Origin: an uncultured Chloroflexota bacterium
GTDB lineage: Bacteria; Chloroflexota; Anaerolineae; B4-G1; DUEL01
Length of the DNA: 11,885 bases
NCBI GenBank assembly: GCA_937138275.1
Contig: CAKZOY010000485.1
Coordinates: 1-11,885 of the forward strand
Direction: 5' to 3'
Shown here: piece by piece, positions 1-6,480 of the stretch
Layout of the letters: the number at the start of each line of letters is the position of its first letter
Numbering within the stretch: the first letter of the stretch is position 1
Translations under genes and position numbers: made by a program
Notes under the pieces: model-generated
Told to the model about the DNA's origin: nothing
Databases searched by the model: none
The model's input: the letters and a program-made list of their open reading frames with translations, nothing else

Positions 1-1
1 G

Positions 2-667
2 GCCGAAGGCCGCCAGCGCCAAAACCCCCCACATTTTGTCTACTTGCTCACCTGTCCCCTTTGGGCCGGGAGGATAAGGGGGGGTAAAACGCCTCCCCAA
101 AGAGCGGGACAAGCCTCCGGCACCTCATCCCCCGCCCCTTTTCAGTACCCCCTGTGGCGACGGATAGCGTTGCGCCTGGGCTCCAAGCGGACGCTGGCCC
201 TCTCCGTGATGCTCTTTGTCCTCTGCATGCTGCCGGTGCTGGTGGTTGCCAACCTGCCTCAGGCGTTCGTGATGATGCTTTTCGTCGGGGCAGCCCATTC
301 GGGCATCACTCTGGTGCGGGAGATCGTGCTCAGCGATGTGATAGACGAGGACGAACTGCGCACCAGCCGGCGCAGGGAGGGAAGTTACTTCGGGGTGAAT
401 GCCTTCATTGAACGGCTGGTGATGGTGCTGGTGGGCGGGTCCAGCAGCCTGGTATTGGGGTTGAGCGGCTATGCGGCCGACCGGGCCGTTCAACTTCCCT
501 CAGTGGCGCTGGGAATCCGATTGGGAATGGGCCTGCTGCCCGTCCTGGCCCTGGTCGTGTTTCTGATCGCGTTGAGGTACTATCCGCTGGGGAAAGAGCA
601 GGTACTGGCGCTTCGGGAGACCCTGAACGGGCGCCGTCGGGAGAGAATCGGACAACCATCAGCTTGA
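2..667 (+). CDS. GPH-family MFS sugar transporter, C-terminal part (5' partial, possibly broken)
   Basis: The frame is open from the window edge, so the true start is outside; a TTG at 44 is the first possible internal start. From about base 140 the protein fits the C-terminal half of glycoside-pentoside-hexuronide (MFS_2) cation symporters: a PLWRRIALRLGSK loop, then hydrophobic helices, then the family-typical DEDELRTSRRREGSYFGVNAF loop near 350-405, then two more hydrophobic segments and a short basic tail. The role would be sugar or glycoside uptake at the cytoplasmic membrane; the substrate cannot be read. The residues encoded by about 50-139 are rich in Pro, Gly and Arg, do not look like a membrane helix, and coincide with an imperfect inverted repeat. 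The preceding residues (NPPHFVYLL) could be a family helix, which would suggest insertion or rearrangement inside the gene. The gene may therefore be a pseudogene. It converges on the lipB-lipA fusion with a 92-bp gap. Confidence 0.65.
   Translation, partial: AEGRQRQNPPHFVYLLTCPLWAGRIRGGKTPPQRAGQASGTSSPAPFQYPLWRRIALRLGSKRTLALSVMLFVLCMLPVLVVANLPQAFVMMLFVGAAHSGITLVREIVLSDVIDEDELRTSRRREGSYFGVNAFIERLVMVLVGGSSSLVLGLSGYAADRAVQLPSVALGIRLGMGLLPVLALVVFLIALRYYPLGKEQVLALRETLNGRRRERIGQPSA
54..110. repeat. Imperfect inverted repeat inside the transporter frame
   Basis: GTCCCCTTTGGGCCGGGAGG at 54-73 pairs imperfectly with GCCTCCCCAAAGAGCGGGAC at 91-110, across a G-rich 17-nt centre. The sequence looks intergenic rather than coding and sits just upstream of the first recognisable transporter residues. 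It may be a small palindromic insertion; no target duplication was identified. Confidence 0.4.
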
Positions 668-730
668 TCAGGGGACGGCTATGGGGTGATGCTTTTCAGA
701 CTCCCGGGCGAGCACAGGTGGGAGTGATTT

Positions 731-749
731 CCTCAGGACGGCTCTGAGG
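731..749. terminator. Weak hairpin between convergent genes
   Basis: CCTCAG (731-736) pairs with CTGAGG (744-749) around a 7-nt loop, in the 92-bp gap between the transporter stop (665-667) and the lipB-lipA stop (760-762). A second weak stem, CTCCC/GGGAG (701-705/720-724), precedes TGATTTCC on the plus strand. Neither has a proper T-run, so a termination role is only a guess from position. Confidence 0.25.
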
Positions 750-759
750 TATGGGGCTT

Positions 760-2328
760 TCATCTCTGGGATGCCGGGCCGCCGATACCCCCCGAACCTT
801 CCCGGGCTGCCAGATAGAGGGCGTCGGCGCGGTGGGAACTGCGCACCAGCGGGCCGGAGGCGACGCCCCGAAAGCCCATCGCCCGAGCCCTCTCCCGGTA
901 TTCGGCAAATTCCTCCGGCAGGACGTACCGCACAACCGGAAGTTGCCCCTCCGTCGGCTGGAGGTACTGGCCGAGGGTCACCAGGTCGCATCCGGCCCGG
1001 CGCAGGTCATACAATACCTGTATGACCTCCGCCGGTTGCTCCCCCAGCCCCAGCATCAGGCCGGATTTAGTGGCGATGTGGGGGGCGTACGTCTTCGCCC
1101 AGGCCAGTATCCCCAACGAACGATGGTAGCGGGCCTGCGGACGGATAGAGGGATACAGCCGGGGGACCGTCTCCACGTTGTGGTTCAGGACGTCCGGTTC
1201 CGTCTCCAGCACCATCTCCAGCGCGGCGGTGGAGCCGCCGAAGTCGGGGATGAGGACCTCCACCGTCGCCTCCGGGAGGCGGCGCCGGATTGCCCAGACC
1301 GTGGCCCGGAACTGTCCCGCGCCCCCGTCGGGCAGGTCGTCCCGGGTCACCGACGTGACGACGACGTGCCGTAGCCCCAACCGGGCCGCCGCCTCGGCCA
1401 CCCGCTCCGGCTCCTCCGGGTCCGGCGGCTGCGGCTGTCCGCGCTGTACCGCGCAGAAACGGCAGCCCCGGGTGCAGATATCCCCCAGGATGAGGAACGT
1501 CGCTGTGCCGCGCCCGAAGCATTCCACCAGGTTCGGGCAACGGGCCTCCTGGCACACGGTGTGTAGCGAGAGGTCGGCCAGGAGACGCTCCATCCGTCCC
1601 GCCACTGCCTCCATCTCGGCCGACATCCGGCCCCACAGCCAAGGTGGCAGTTCGTCGCCCGAAGCAAGGGATGATCCCGCAGGGACCTCTTCGGCAACTT
1701 CGTATCCGAACACTTCGGCAAAGGCCCGGATAAACTGGTCGGCCACCTCGGCCAGCGGCGGGGCCCATCCCAATTCCTGCTCCATAGAGGTCACCCCGCG
1801 GTCGGCGATCCCGCAGGGGATCAGCAGGCCGAAGTGGGCCATCTGGGGGGCGACGTTGAGCGCCAGGCCGTGGCGGGTCACGCTGTCGGAGAACGCTACC
1901 CCCACCGCGGCGATCTTCCGGCTGTTCACCCACACGCCAGGATGCCCCGTCAGCCGGTCCGCCGCCAGACCGTAGGCCCGCAGCGTGCGGATGGTTGCCT
2001 CCTCCAGCCGCCAGATGTGGGCATGCAGGTCCTCCGGGGCCAGACGGACGATCGGATAGACGACCAGTTGCCCCGGCCCGTGGTAGGTGGCCCGTCCGCC
2101 CCGGTCGGTGGGGACTACCCGGATGCCCATGCGGGATAGAGACGGGGCGGGCGCCAGGATGTCCTCCTCGCCCCCGCCCCGCCCGACGGTGATGACCGGC
2201 GGATGCTCCAGAAGCAACAGCGTGTCGGGGATTTCCCCGCGCGCCCGGGCGGCTGCCAGTTTTTCCTGAAGCCGCCGCGCCGCCTCGTAGTCCACCGTCC
2301 CCAGGCGCCGAACAGAGAGCACAGGCAT
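760..2328 (-). CDS. lipB-lipA: LipB-LipA fusion: octanoyltransferase plus lipoyl synthase
   Basis: This is one 522-residue frame with two complete lipoylation enzymes. Residues 1 to about 210 are LipB, octanoyl-ACP:protein N-octanoyltransferase, with the RGGRATYHGPGQL motif (77-89), the catalytic lysine in RKIAAVGV (K138) and the catalytic cysteine in IPCGI (C172). Residues of about 225-515 are LipA, the radical-SAM enzyme that adds two sulfurs. They carry the auxiliary-cluster cysteines C259, C264 and C270, the radical-SAM motif CTRGCRFC (C285, C289, C292) and the C-terminal RSS motif (496-498) whose serine ligates the auxiliary cluster; the usual RSSY reads RSSH. The ATG at 2328 was chosen over the upstream in-frame ATG at 2385 because the LipB fold starts there, and AGGAGG lies 12 nt upstream, overlapping the acoL stop codon. 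As last gene of the aco cluster it would lipoylate AcoC. Separate lipB and lipA genes are the usual arrangement. Confidence 0.95.
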   Translation of the reverse strand: MPVLSVRRLGTVDYEAARRLQEKLAAARARGEIPDTLLLLEHPPVITVGRGGGEEDILAPAPSLSRMGIRVVPTDRGGRATYHGPGQLVVYPIVRLAPEDLHAHIWRLEEATIRTLRAYGLAADRLTGHPGVWVNSRKIAAVGVAFSDSVTRHGLALNVAPQMAHFGLLIPCGIADRGVTSMEQELGWAPPLAEVADQFIRAFAEVFGYEVAEEVPAGSSLASGDELPPWLWGRMSAEMEAVAGRMERLLADLSLHTVCQEARCPNLVECFGRGTATFLILGDICTRGCRFCAVQRGQPQPPDPEEPERVAEAAARLGLRHVVVTSVTRDDLPDGGAGQFRATVWAIRRRLPEATVEVLIPDFGGSTAALEMVLETEPDVLNHNVETVPRLYPSIRPQARYHRSLGILAWAKTYAPHIATKSGLMLGLGEQPAEVIQVLYDLRRAGCDLVTLGQYLQPTEGQLPVVRYVLPEEFAEYRERARAMGFRGVASGPLVRSSHRADALYLAAREGSGGIGGPASQR

Positions 2329-2344
2329 CGCTGCGCCTCGCCTC

Positions 2345-3721
2345 CTACTCCCACCTGGGCAGATGGAGCGACCGTCTCTCCACATCCATCGCTGCGTCCA
2401 CCAGCGCCTCGCCGACCGAAGGATGGCCCGGGATGAGACGGATCAGTTCCTGCACTGTGGCCTCCGCCAGCATCGCCACCGCGGCCGTGTTGACCAGGTC
2501 TACCGCACCGGGGGCCATGATGTGGACTCCCAGGATTTTACCATGCCGCCCGGCGATCACTTTGACCATCCCTGCCCCTTCTTCCAGGATCATCGCATAG
2601 GGGTTCATAGCGACGGGGAACCGGCCGACGGTCACCTCCAGGCCCTGGGCGAGGGCCTCCTCCTCGGTCAGCCCCACCCAGGCCACCTCCGGCCATGTGT
2701 ACACGCAGCGGGGCAGGGCGCGGTAGTCCATCCGGCTATCCCGTCCCATCGCGTTTTCGGCCGCGACGATACCCTCAACGTTGGCCTTGTGCGACCACAT
2801 CGGCCCGACAGTGACGTCGCCGACCGCGTAGATGCCCGGCACGCTGGTCTCCATCCGCTCGTTTACTACAATGCCCCCATCCCGGGTTTTCACCCCCAGT
2901 TCCCGCAGGCCCAGACCGGCGGAGTTGGGGATACGACGGGAGGCCAGGACGCGGTCGGCCACCACTTCTTCTCCGTTGGCCAGGACGACCGTGAGCGCTC
3001 CGTCGTCCCGCGGGCGGATCGCCGCCAGTTCTTTGCCCCGTCGGATGGCGATGCCGGAATCGTAGAGCATTTTGCCCAGCCGCTGAGCGATTTCCCGGTC
3101 GGCCTCGGGGAGCAACTGGGGCCCAGGCTCTATCAGGGTGACCTGACTGCCCATGGCGTGGAAGTACTGGGCCAGTTCCAGGTGCCAGGGGGAACTCCCG
3201 ATAACAGCAAGACGGGCCGGAATCTGGCGTAACTCCACCGCCTCTTCGGTGCCCATCACGCCGGGCAGGTCGGCCCCCTCCACCGGAAGTTGGGCGGCGA
3301 CCGAACCGGTGGCGATGATGATGCGGCGGGCCTGAATCCGCTGTCCGGCCACTTCCACGGTGTCCCGGGCGACCAGCCGGCCTCGCCCGGGGAGCAACGT
3401 CACGCCATACTCGGCCAGCAATTGCTCCGTCCCCAGGCGCAACCCTTCAATCAGCAGGTCTTTGCGCTCGTGAAGGGCATCCAGGCTCACTTCCGGTTCC
3501 CCCACCCGAATCCCGAAGAGCGCGGCTTTCCGCACGGACTGCATCTGCCGCGCCGCAGCCATCAGGAATGTGGTCGGGATACAGGCGCGGTTCATGCAGT
3601 TGCCGCCGTACAGGGCCTCTTCCACCAGGGTCACTTTGCCGCCCAGTTGCGCGGCGCGCATGGCGGCAGCAAAACCGCCGGACCCGCCACCGATGACGAT
3701 GAGGTCTTGAAGTTCGGCCAT
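2345..3721 (-). CDS. acoL: Dihydrolipoyl dehydrogenase (E3) of the acetoin complex, with atypical NAD motif
   Basis: 458 residues, normal length for this flavoprotein, which re-oxidises dihydrolipoyl-E2 and reduces NAD+. The FAD dinucleotide fold is GGGSGG (11-16). The redox disulfide is CMNRAC (C42, C47), followed by IPTT rather than the usual IPSK. The second FAD motif is AVGDV (299-303), and the C-terminal catalytic His-Glu pair lies in GHPSVGE (H433, E438). Two departures stand out: the NAD-binding fold normally reads GxGxxG but here is GSSPWH (175-180), and the A-x-GR-x-PN motif reads ASRRIPN (260-266). An acidic residue (E197) ends the following strand, which suits NAD over NADP. It starts 11 bp after the acoC stop codon, with TAAGGAG joining that stop to its Shine-Dalgarno sequence. 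The E3 family is firm. The specific AcoL label comes from context, and a non-canonical oxidoreductase activity is possible. Confidence 0.88.
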   Translation of the reverse strand: MAELQDLIVIGGGSGGFAAAMRAAQLGGKVTLVEEALYGGNCMNRACIPTTFLMAAARQMQSVRKAALFGIRVGEPEVSLDALHERKDLLIEGLRLGTEQLLAEYGVTLLPGRGRLVARDTVEVAGQRIQARRIIIATGSVAAQLPVEGADLPGVMGTEEAVELRQIPARLAVIGSSPWHLELAQYFHAMGSQVTLIEPGPQLLPEADREIAQRLGKMLYDSGIAIRRGKELAAIRPRDDGALTVVLANGEEVVADRVLASRRIPNSAGLGLRELGVKTRDGGIVVNERMETSVPGIYAVGDVTVGPMWSHKANVEGIVAAENAMGRDSRMDYRALPRCVYTWPEVAWVGLTEEEALAQGLEVTVGRFPVAMNPYAMILEEGAGMVKVIAGRHGKILGVHIMAPGAVDLVNTAAVAMLAEATVQELIRLIPGHPSVGEALVDAAMDVERRSLHLPRWE

Positions 3722-3732
3722 AGGAGCGCTCC

Positions 3733-5040
3733 TTACGGGATGAACATTAGGGCCGGGTGTTCCAGAAACCGCGCGACGGTCTGAAGGAACGCCGCGCCGG
3801 GAGCGCCGTCCACCACCCGATGGTCAATGGTCAGGCTGAGGACCATCCGGGAACGGACGGCGACCTGCCCGCCGAGGGGTGCCAGTTCCTCAAAAATCCG
3901 CCCCACTCCCAGGATGGCGACTTCGGGGGGATTGATGATGGGTGTGAAGGCGTCTATCCCGTACATCCCCAGGTTGGTGATGGTAAAAGTGCTGCCGGTC
4001 ACTTCGTCCACGGAAATCGTCCCCTGGCGGGCCCGTTCGGCGATGTCCTGCACCGTCTGGTGAATTTCCACAAGGGACTTCCGGTCTGCGTTGCGGACCA
4101 CCGGCACGATTAACCCGTCCTCCAGAGCAACCGCCACGCCGATATGGATTTCGTCGTGGATGACGATTTCCTCACCGATGAGCGTGCTATTCAGGATGGG
4201 ATGCTCCCTCAACGCCAGCGCAACGGCCTTGACGAGGAAATCGGTGTAGGAGAGGCGGGTGTTCCAGCGCGCGGATAGAACCTCCCGCAGGCCGACCAGT
4301 TCGGTCACGTCGGCCTTGACGGTGAGGGTGAGTTGCGCCATGGAGTGCAGGCTCTCCGTCATCCGTTCCGCGATGGCCTGGCGCATACCGGTAAAGGGGA
4401 TCACTTTGGGCGGAGCGGCGGCGGGAACTTTTCGGCCCTCCAGGGCGCGCAACACGTCCTCCTCGGTGATGCGGCCCCCCGGCCCGCTGCCCCGAATCTG
4501 GCTCAGGTCCAGCCCTTCCTCCTCAGCGATGCGGCGGGCCAGGGGAGTGGCCTGCACCTGTTGCTGCTGTTCGTAGTAGGCGCGGACGTCGGCCTCGGTG
4601 ATCCGGCCCTCCGGCCCGCTTCCCCGGACGCGGGAGATATCCACCCCCAACTCCCGGGCCAGGCGGCGGGCGGCGGGAGAGGCGCGGATTTCCCGGGGCG
4701 CCTCTGGAGGAGGCGGCGCAGGGGCAGGGGCGGCCGCCCGTACCTCCACGGCCACCGCTTCCGGTGGGGGAGGCGGCGCGACTTCCACTTCTGGCATCGG
4801 TTCGCCGGGGGCCAGGATGAAACCGATCACCCCGCCGACCGCTCGGGTCTCCTTGGGGGATGCGACGATGCGCAGGATGCCCGACGCTGGAGACTCCACG
4901 GTGTAGGTGATTTTCTTGCTCATCACCACCACGACCGGTTCGCCTTTTGCGACCTGCTCACCGTCCTGTTTCAGCCACTTGACGACGGTCCCTTCGGTCA
5001 TCGCCATGCCCAGTTTGGGCATGATAATCTGGGTTGGCAT
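3733..5040 (-). CDS. acoC: Dihydrolipoamide acetyltransferase (E2) with two peripheral-subunit-binding domains
   Basis: 435 residues from the ATG at 5040, which has AGGAGG 7 nt upstream; an earlier in-frame ATG at 5136 would add an unrelated leader. Domains in order: a lipoyl domain (1-78) whose lipoyl-lysine is K43 by alignment to the SPASG turn, in the variant motif MSKKITY instead of ETDKA; a Pro/Ala/Glu-rich linker (80-118); a first E3/E1-binding domain (about 119-156); a second (about 163-200); and the catalytic domain (about 212-435), with the active site DHRVVDG (H407, D411). It moves the acetyl group made by E1 to CoA, giving acetyl-CoA, and forms the core of the complex. Two binding domains in tandem are unusual in an E2 with one lipoyl domain. 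It is closely linked to acoL downstream but separated from acoX by 303 bp of repeats. Confidence 0.93.
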   Translation of the reverse strand: MPTQIIMPKLGMAMTEGTVVKWLKQDGEQVAKGEPVVVVMSKKITYTVESPASGILRIVASPKETRAVGGVIGFILAPGEPMPEVEVAPPPPPEAVAVEVRAAAPAPAPPPPEAPREIRASPAARRLARELGVDISRVRGSGPEGRITEADVRAYYEQQQQVQATPLARRIAEEEGLDLSQIRGSGPGGRITEEDVLRALEGRKVPAAAPPKVIPFTGMRQAIAERMTESLHSMAQLTLTVKADVTELVGLREVLSARWNTRLSYTDFLVKAVALALREHPILNSTLIGEEIVIHDEIHIGVAVALEDGLIVPVVRNADRKSLVEIHQTVQDIAERARQGTISVDEVTGSTFTITNLGMYGIDAFTPIINPPEVAILGVGRIFEELAPLGGQVAVRSRMVLSLTIDHRVVDGAPGAAFLQTVARFLEHPALMFIP

Positions 5041-5124
5041 ACCTGTTCCTCCTGGATGATGAAGATACCCTTGCCGTAACTGTTCAGCCGCCCACCAGAA
5101 GGTCAACCCGAGAGTGGGCGAAGG

Positions 5125-5262
5125 TGGAGACGCCACTCCGCTTCGCTCTGTGGCTTACTACAAACGCTCCTGGAGACGCCACTCCGCTTCGCTCTGTGGC
5201 TTACTACAAACGCTCCTGGAGACACCACTCCGCTTCGCTCCGTGGCTTACTACAAACGCTCC
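5125..5262. repeat. Three tandem 46-bp direct repeats
   Basis: Units at 5125-5170, 5171-5216 and 5217-5262 begin TGGAGACGCCACTCCGC and end ACTACAAACGCTCC. Units 1 and 2 are identical; unit 3 differs at two bases (G to A at 5224, T to C at 5241). In units 1 and 2 GCCAC can pair with GTGGC across a 13-nt centre, and in unit 3 CCAC can pair with GTGG. The 46-bp period is not a multiple of three, which argues against a coding repeat. Confidence 0.92.
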
Positions 5263-5270
5263 TGCGGGTC

Positions 5271-5336
5271 GCGGGAGAGAGGGGTTTGCGGGCGGCGGCG
5301 AAGCCGCCGCCCGCAAACCCCCAATTTCTCTCCCGC
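5271..5336. repeat. Long perfect palindrome, 19-bp stem with GAA loop plus 10-bp outer stem
   Basis: Bases 5281-5299 (GGGGTTTGCGGGCGGCGGC) pair perfectly with 5303-5321 around the loop GAA. After a 5-nt one-sided bulge (5322-5326), an outer 10-bp stem GCGGGAGAGA/TCTCTCCCGC (5271-5280/5327-5336) continues the hairpin. There is no T-run on the minus strand, so it is not a classical terminator for acoX, although such a stable stem could end or protect the transcript. It shares architecture and the GGCGGC-GAA-GCCGCC core with the hairpin at 11689-11729. Confidence 0.9.
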
Positions 5337-5343
5337 TGGCCCC

Positions 5344-6420
5344 TCACGCGCCGGGGGGCTGGCAAGGACTCCGGCATATCCCCGCGCTGTAGAGCACGCA
5401 GCCCCCATGGCTCGCGGTGCCGGGCGCGTAGAAACATCCCCTCTGCGCCGCCAGCCCCAGTGCCCGTCCTGCGTCCACCACCCGGGGGCCCCGATCGCTC
5501 AGGTGGATGACAACCCGCCGGTTTCGGTGAATTTCCACCTCCCGCTCGCCATCCAGGGCCAGGATGGATGGCTGGAAGTGTACATCCTCCTCATCACCGA
5601 CCTCCAGCAGGCGGAAAGCAGAGACGTGCACAGGCTTTACCAGACCCGGCCCGACCGGGGCGGCGAGTTCCACCGCCTCCGCGCTGGTCGGTTCCGCCAG
5701 GCGGATGTAGATTCCATGGTGGTTGTCCATGTGAGCACAGTAGAGGTTTCCGCCGATAGAGGAGAGGCCCACATTGCAGGACGCGGCCCGGGCGAGGAAG
5801 ATTTCCCGTACTTTGCTGATATCCCAGATGGCCCGCGTCGCCACAAAGGGGTCGTCGTAGACCGCCACATCCACCAGTGCCAGGTCCACCAACTGACCGT
5901 CCACCAGTACATCCAGGCGGTTGGTGGGGACCGTGGCTTCCTCAAGGGGCACCAGCCCGCTGGCGACCATACCGGCAGCCAGGCCGGCGATGGTCCCCTC
6001 AATCATCACGGGAAACACATTGTTGGTCCCGGTGGAAATGGGCATCAGGGGAATATCCACGGTGCCCTTGGCTACCACCCGGTTGGTGCCATCCCCTCCC
6101 AGGGTGATGATGCAGCCGACCCCGGCTTCGGCCATCAGCCCGGCAGCGATCGTGGAGTCGTCCTGATTTCCGCGGATGCGCATCGGGATTTCGCAGACCT
6201 CTATACCGACCCGGATTGCCTCCAGTGCTCGCGGGACAATCCCGAAGTAATCGGGCATAAACAGCACCCGCTCTACCCCTACGGCCTCCAGGCCCAGGAG
6301 CACTCGTCGGACGATGTTCACTTTCTCGTTGTTGTCAAAGACCGATCCGTGGGCTACCAGGCGACGGATGTCCTTCCCGGAGGCCGGGTTGGCAATGATA
6401 CCGACGGGTTTCTTGTCCAA
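5344..6420 (-). CDS. acoX: AcoX-type protein with NAD-kinase-like fold
   Basis: 358 residues. The N-terminal part resembles ATP-NAD kinases and diacylglycerol-kinase-like proteins: NPASG (11-15), the nucleotide-binding LGGDGTNR (107-114) and STGTNNVFP (129-137), followed by a beta-rich C-terminal domain with LDGERE (289-294). AcoX is a conserved member of acetoin dehydrogenase operons. Its biochemical role is unsettled, so kinase activity is inferred only from the fold. The start is TTG at 6420; no ATG or GTG nearby fits, and TGGAGG lies about 10 nt upstream. The last 28 residues or so, after RGCF at 327-330, are Cys- and Gly-rich and look unlike the rest of the protein. They end 7 bp before the large palindrome, so the C-terminus may have been extended by a repeat insertion. 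An intrinsic-terminator-like hairpin lies immediately upstream. Confidence 0.88.
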   Translation of the reverse strand: MDKKPVGIIANPASGKDIRRLVAHGSVFDNNEKVNIVRRVLLGLEAVGVERVLFMPDYFGIVPRALEAIRVGIEVCEIPMRIRGNQDDSTIAAGLMAEAGVGCIITLGGDGTNRVVAKGTVDIPLMPISTGTNNVFPVMIEGTIAGLAAGMVASGLVPLEEATVPTNRLDVLVDGQLVDLALVDVAVYDDPFVATRAIWDISKVREIFLARAASCNVGLSSIGGNLYCAHMDNHHGIYIRLAEPTSAEAVELAAPVGPGLVKPVHVSAFRLLEVGDEEDVHFQPSILALDGEREVEIHRNRRVVIHLSDRGPRVVDAGRALGLAAQRGCFYAPGTASHGGCVLYSAGICRSPCQPPGA

Positions 6421-6437
6421 GGTGATGTTTCCTCCAG

Positions 6438-6472
6438 AAAAAGATGGGGACGGCGGCGGACTCGCCGTCCCC
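6438..6472 (-). terminator. Terminator-like hairpin between the acetamidase gene and acoX
   Basis: Read on the minus strand, GGGGACGGCG (6472-6463) pairs with CGCCGTCCCC (6455-6446) around the 7-nt loop AGTCCGC, and ATCTTTTTC follows. A GC-rich 10-bp stem followed by a T-run has the form of an intrinsic terminator or attenuator. It lies in the 60-bp gap, directly ahead of the acoX Shine-Dalgarno sequence, so it probably reduces rather than abolishes readthrough. Confidence 0.65.
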
Positions 6473-6480
6473 CAATGCCC

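Larger units (their letters stand above)
5041..5343. other. 303-bp repeat-filled gap between acoX and acoC
   Basis: No convincing gene lies here. From low to high coordinate the stretch holds the acoC Shine-Dalgarno sequence (about 5048-5053), an unremarkable stretch, three tandem 46-bp repeats (5125-5262), and a long palindrome (5271-5336) that ends 7 bp before the acoX stop codon (5344-5346). Open frames across it are short and follow the repeats. Such a gap inside an otherwise compact cluster suggests a later insertion or repeat expansion. Confidence 0.7.

Noticed and set aside
2329..2385. Upstream ATG at 2385 as start of the LipB-LipA fusion
   Set aside because: It would overlap acoL, add a residue stretch not typical of LipB, and lack the well-placed AGGAGG that precedes the ATG at 2328.
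5125..5262. CRISPR array
   Set aside because: The 46-bp units abut directly with no unique spacers, there are only three, and no cas gene is in view.
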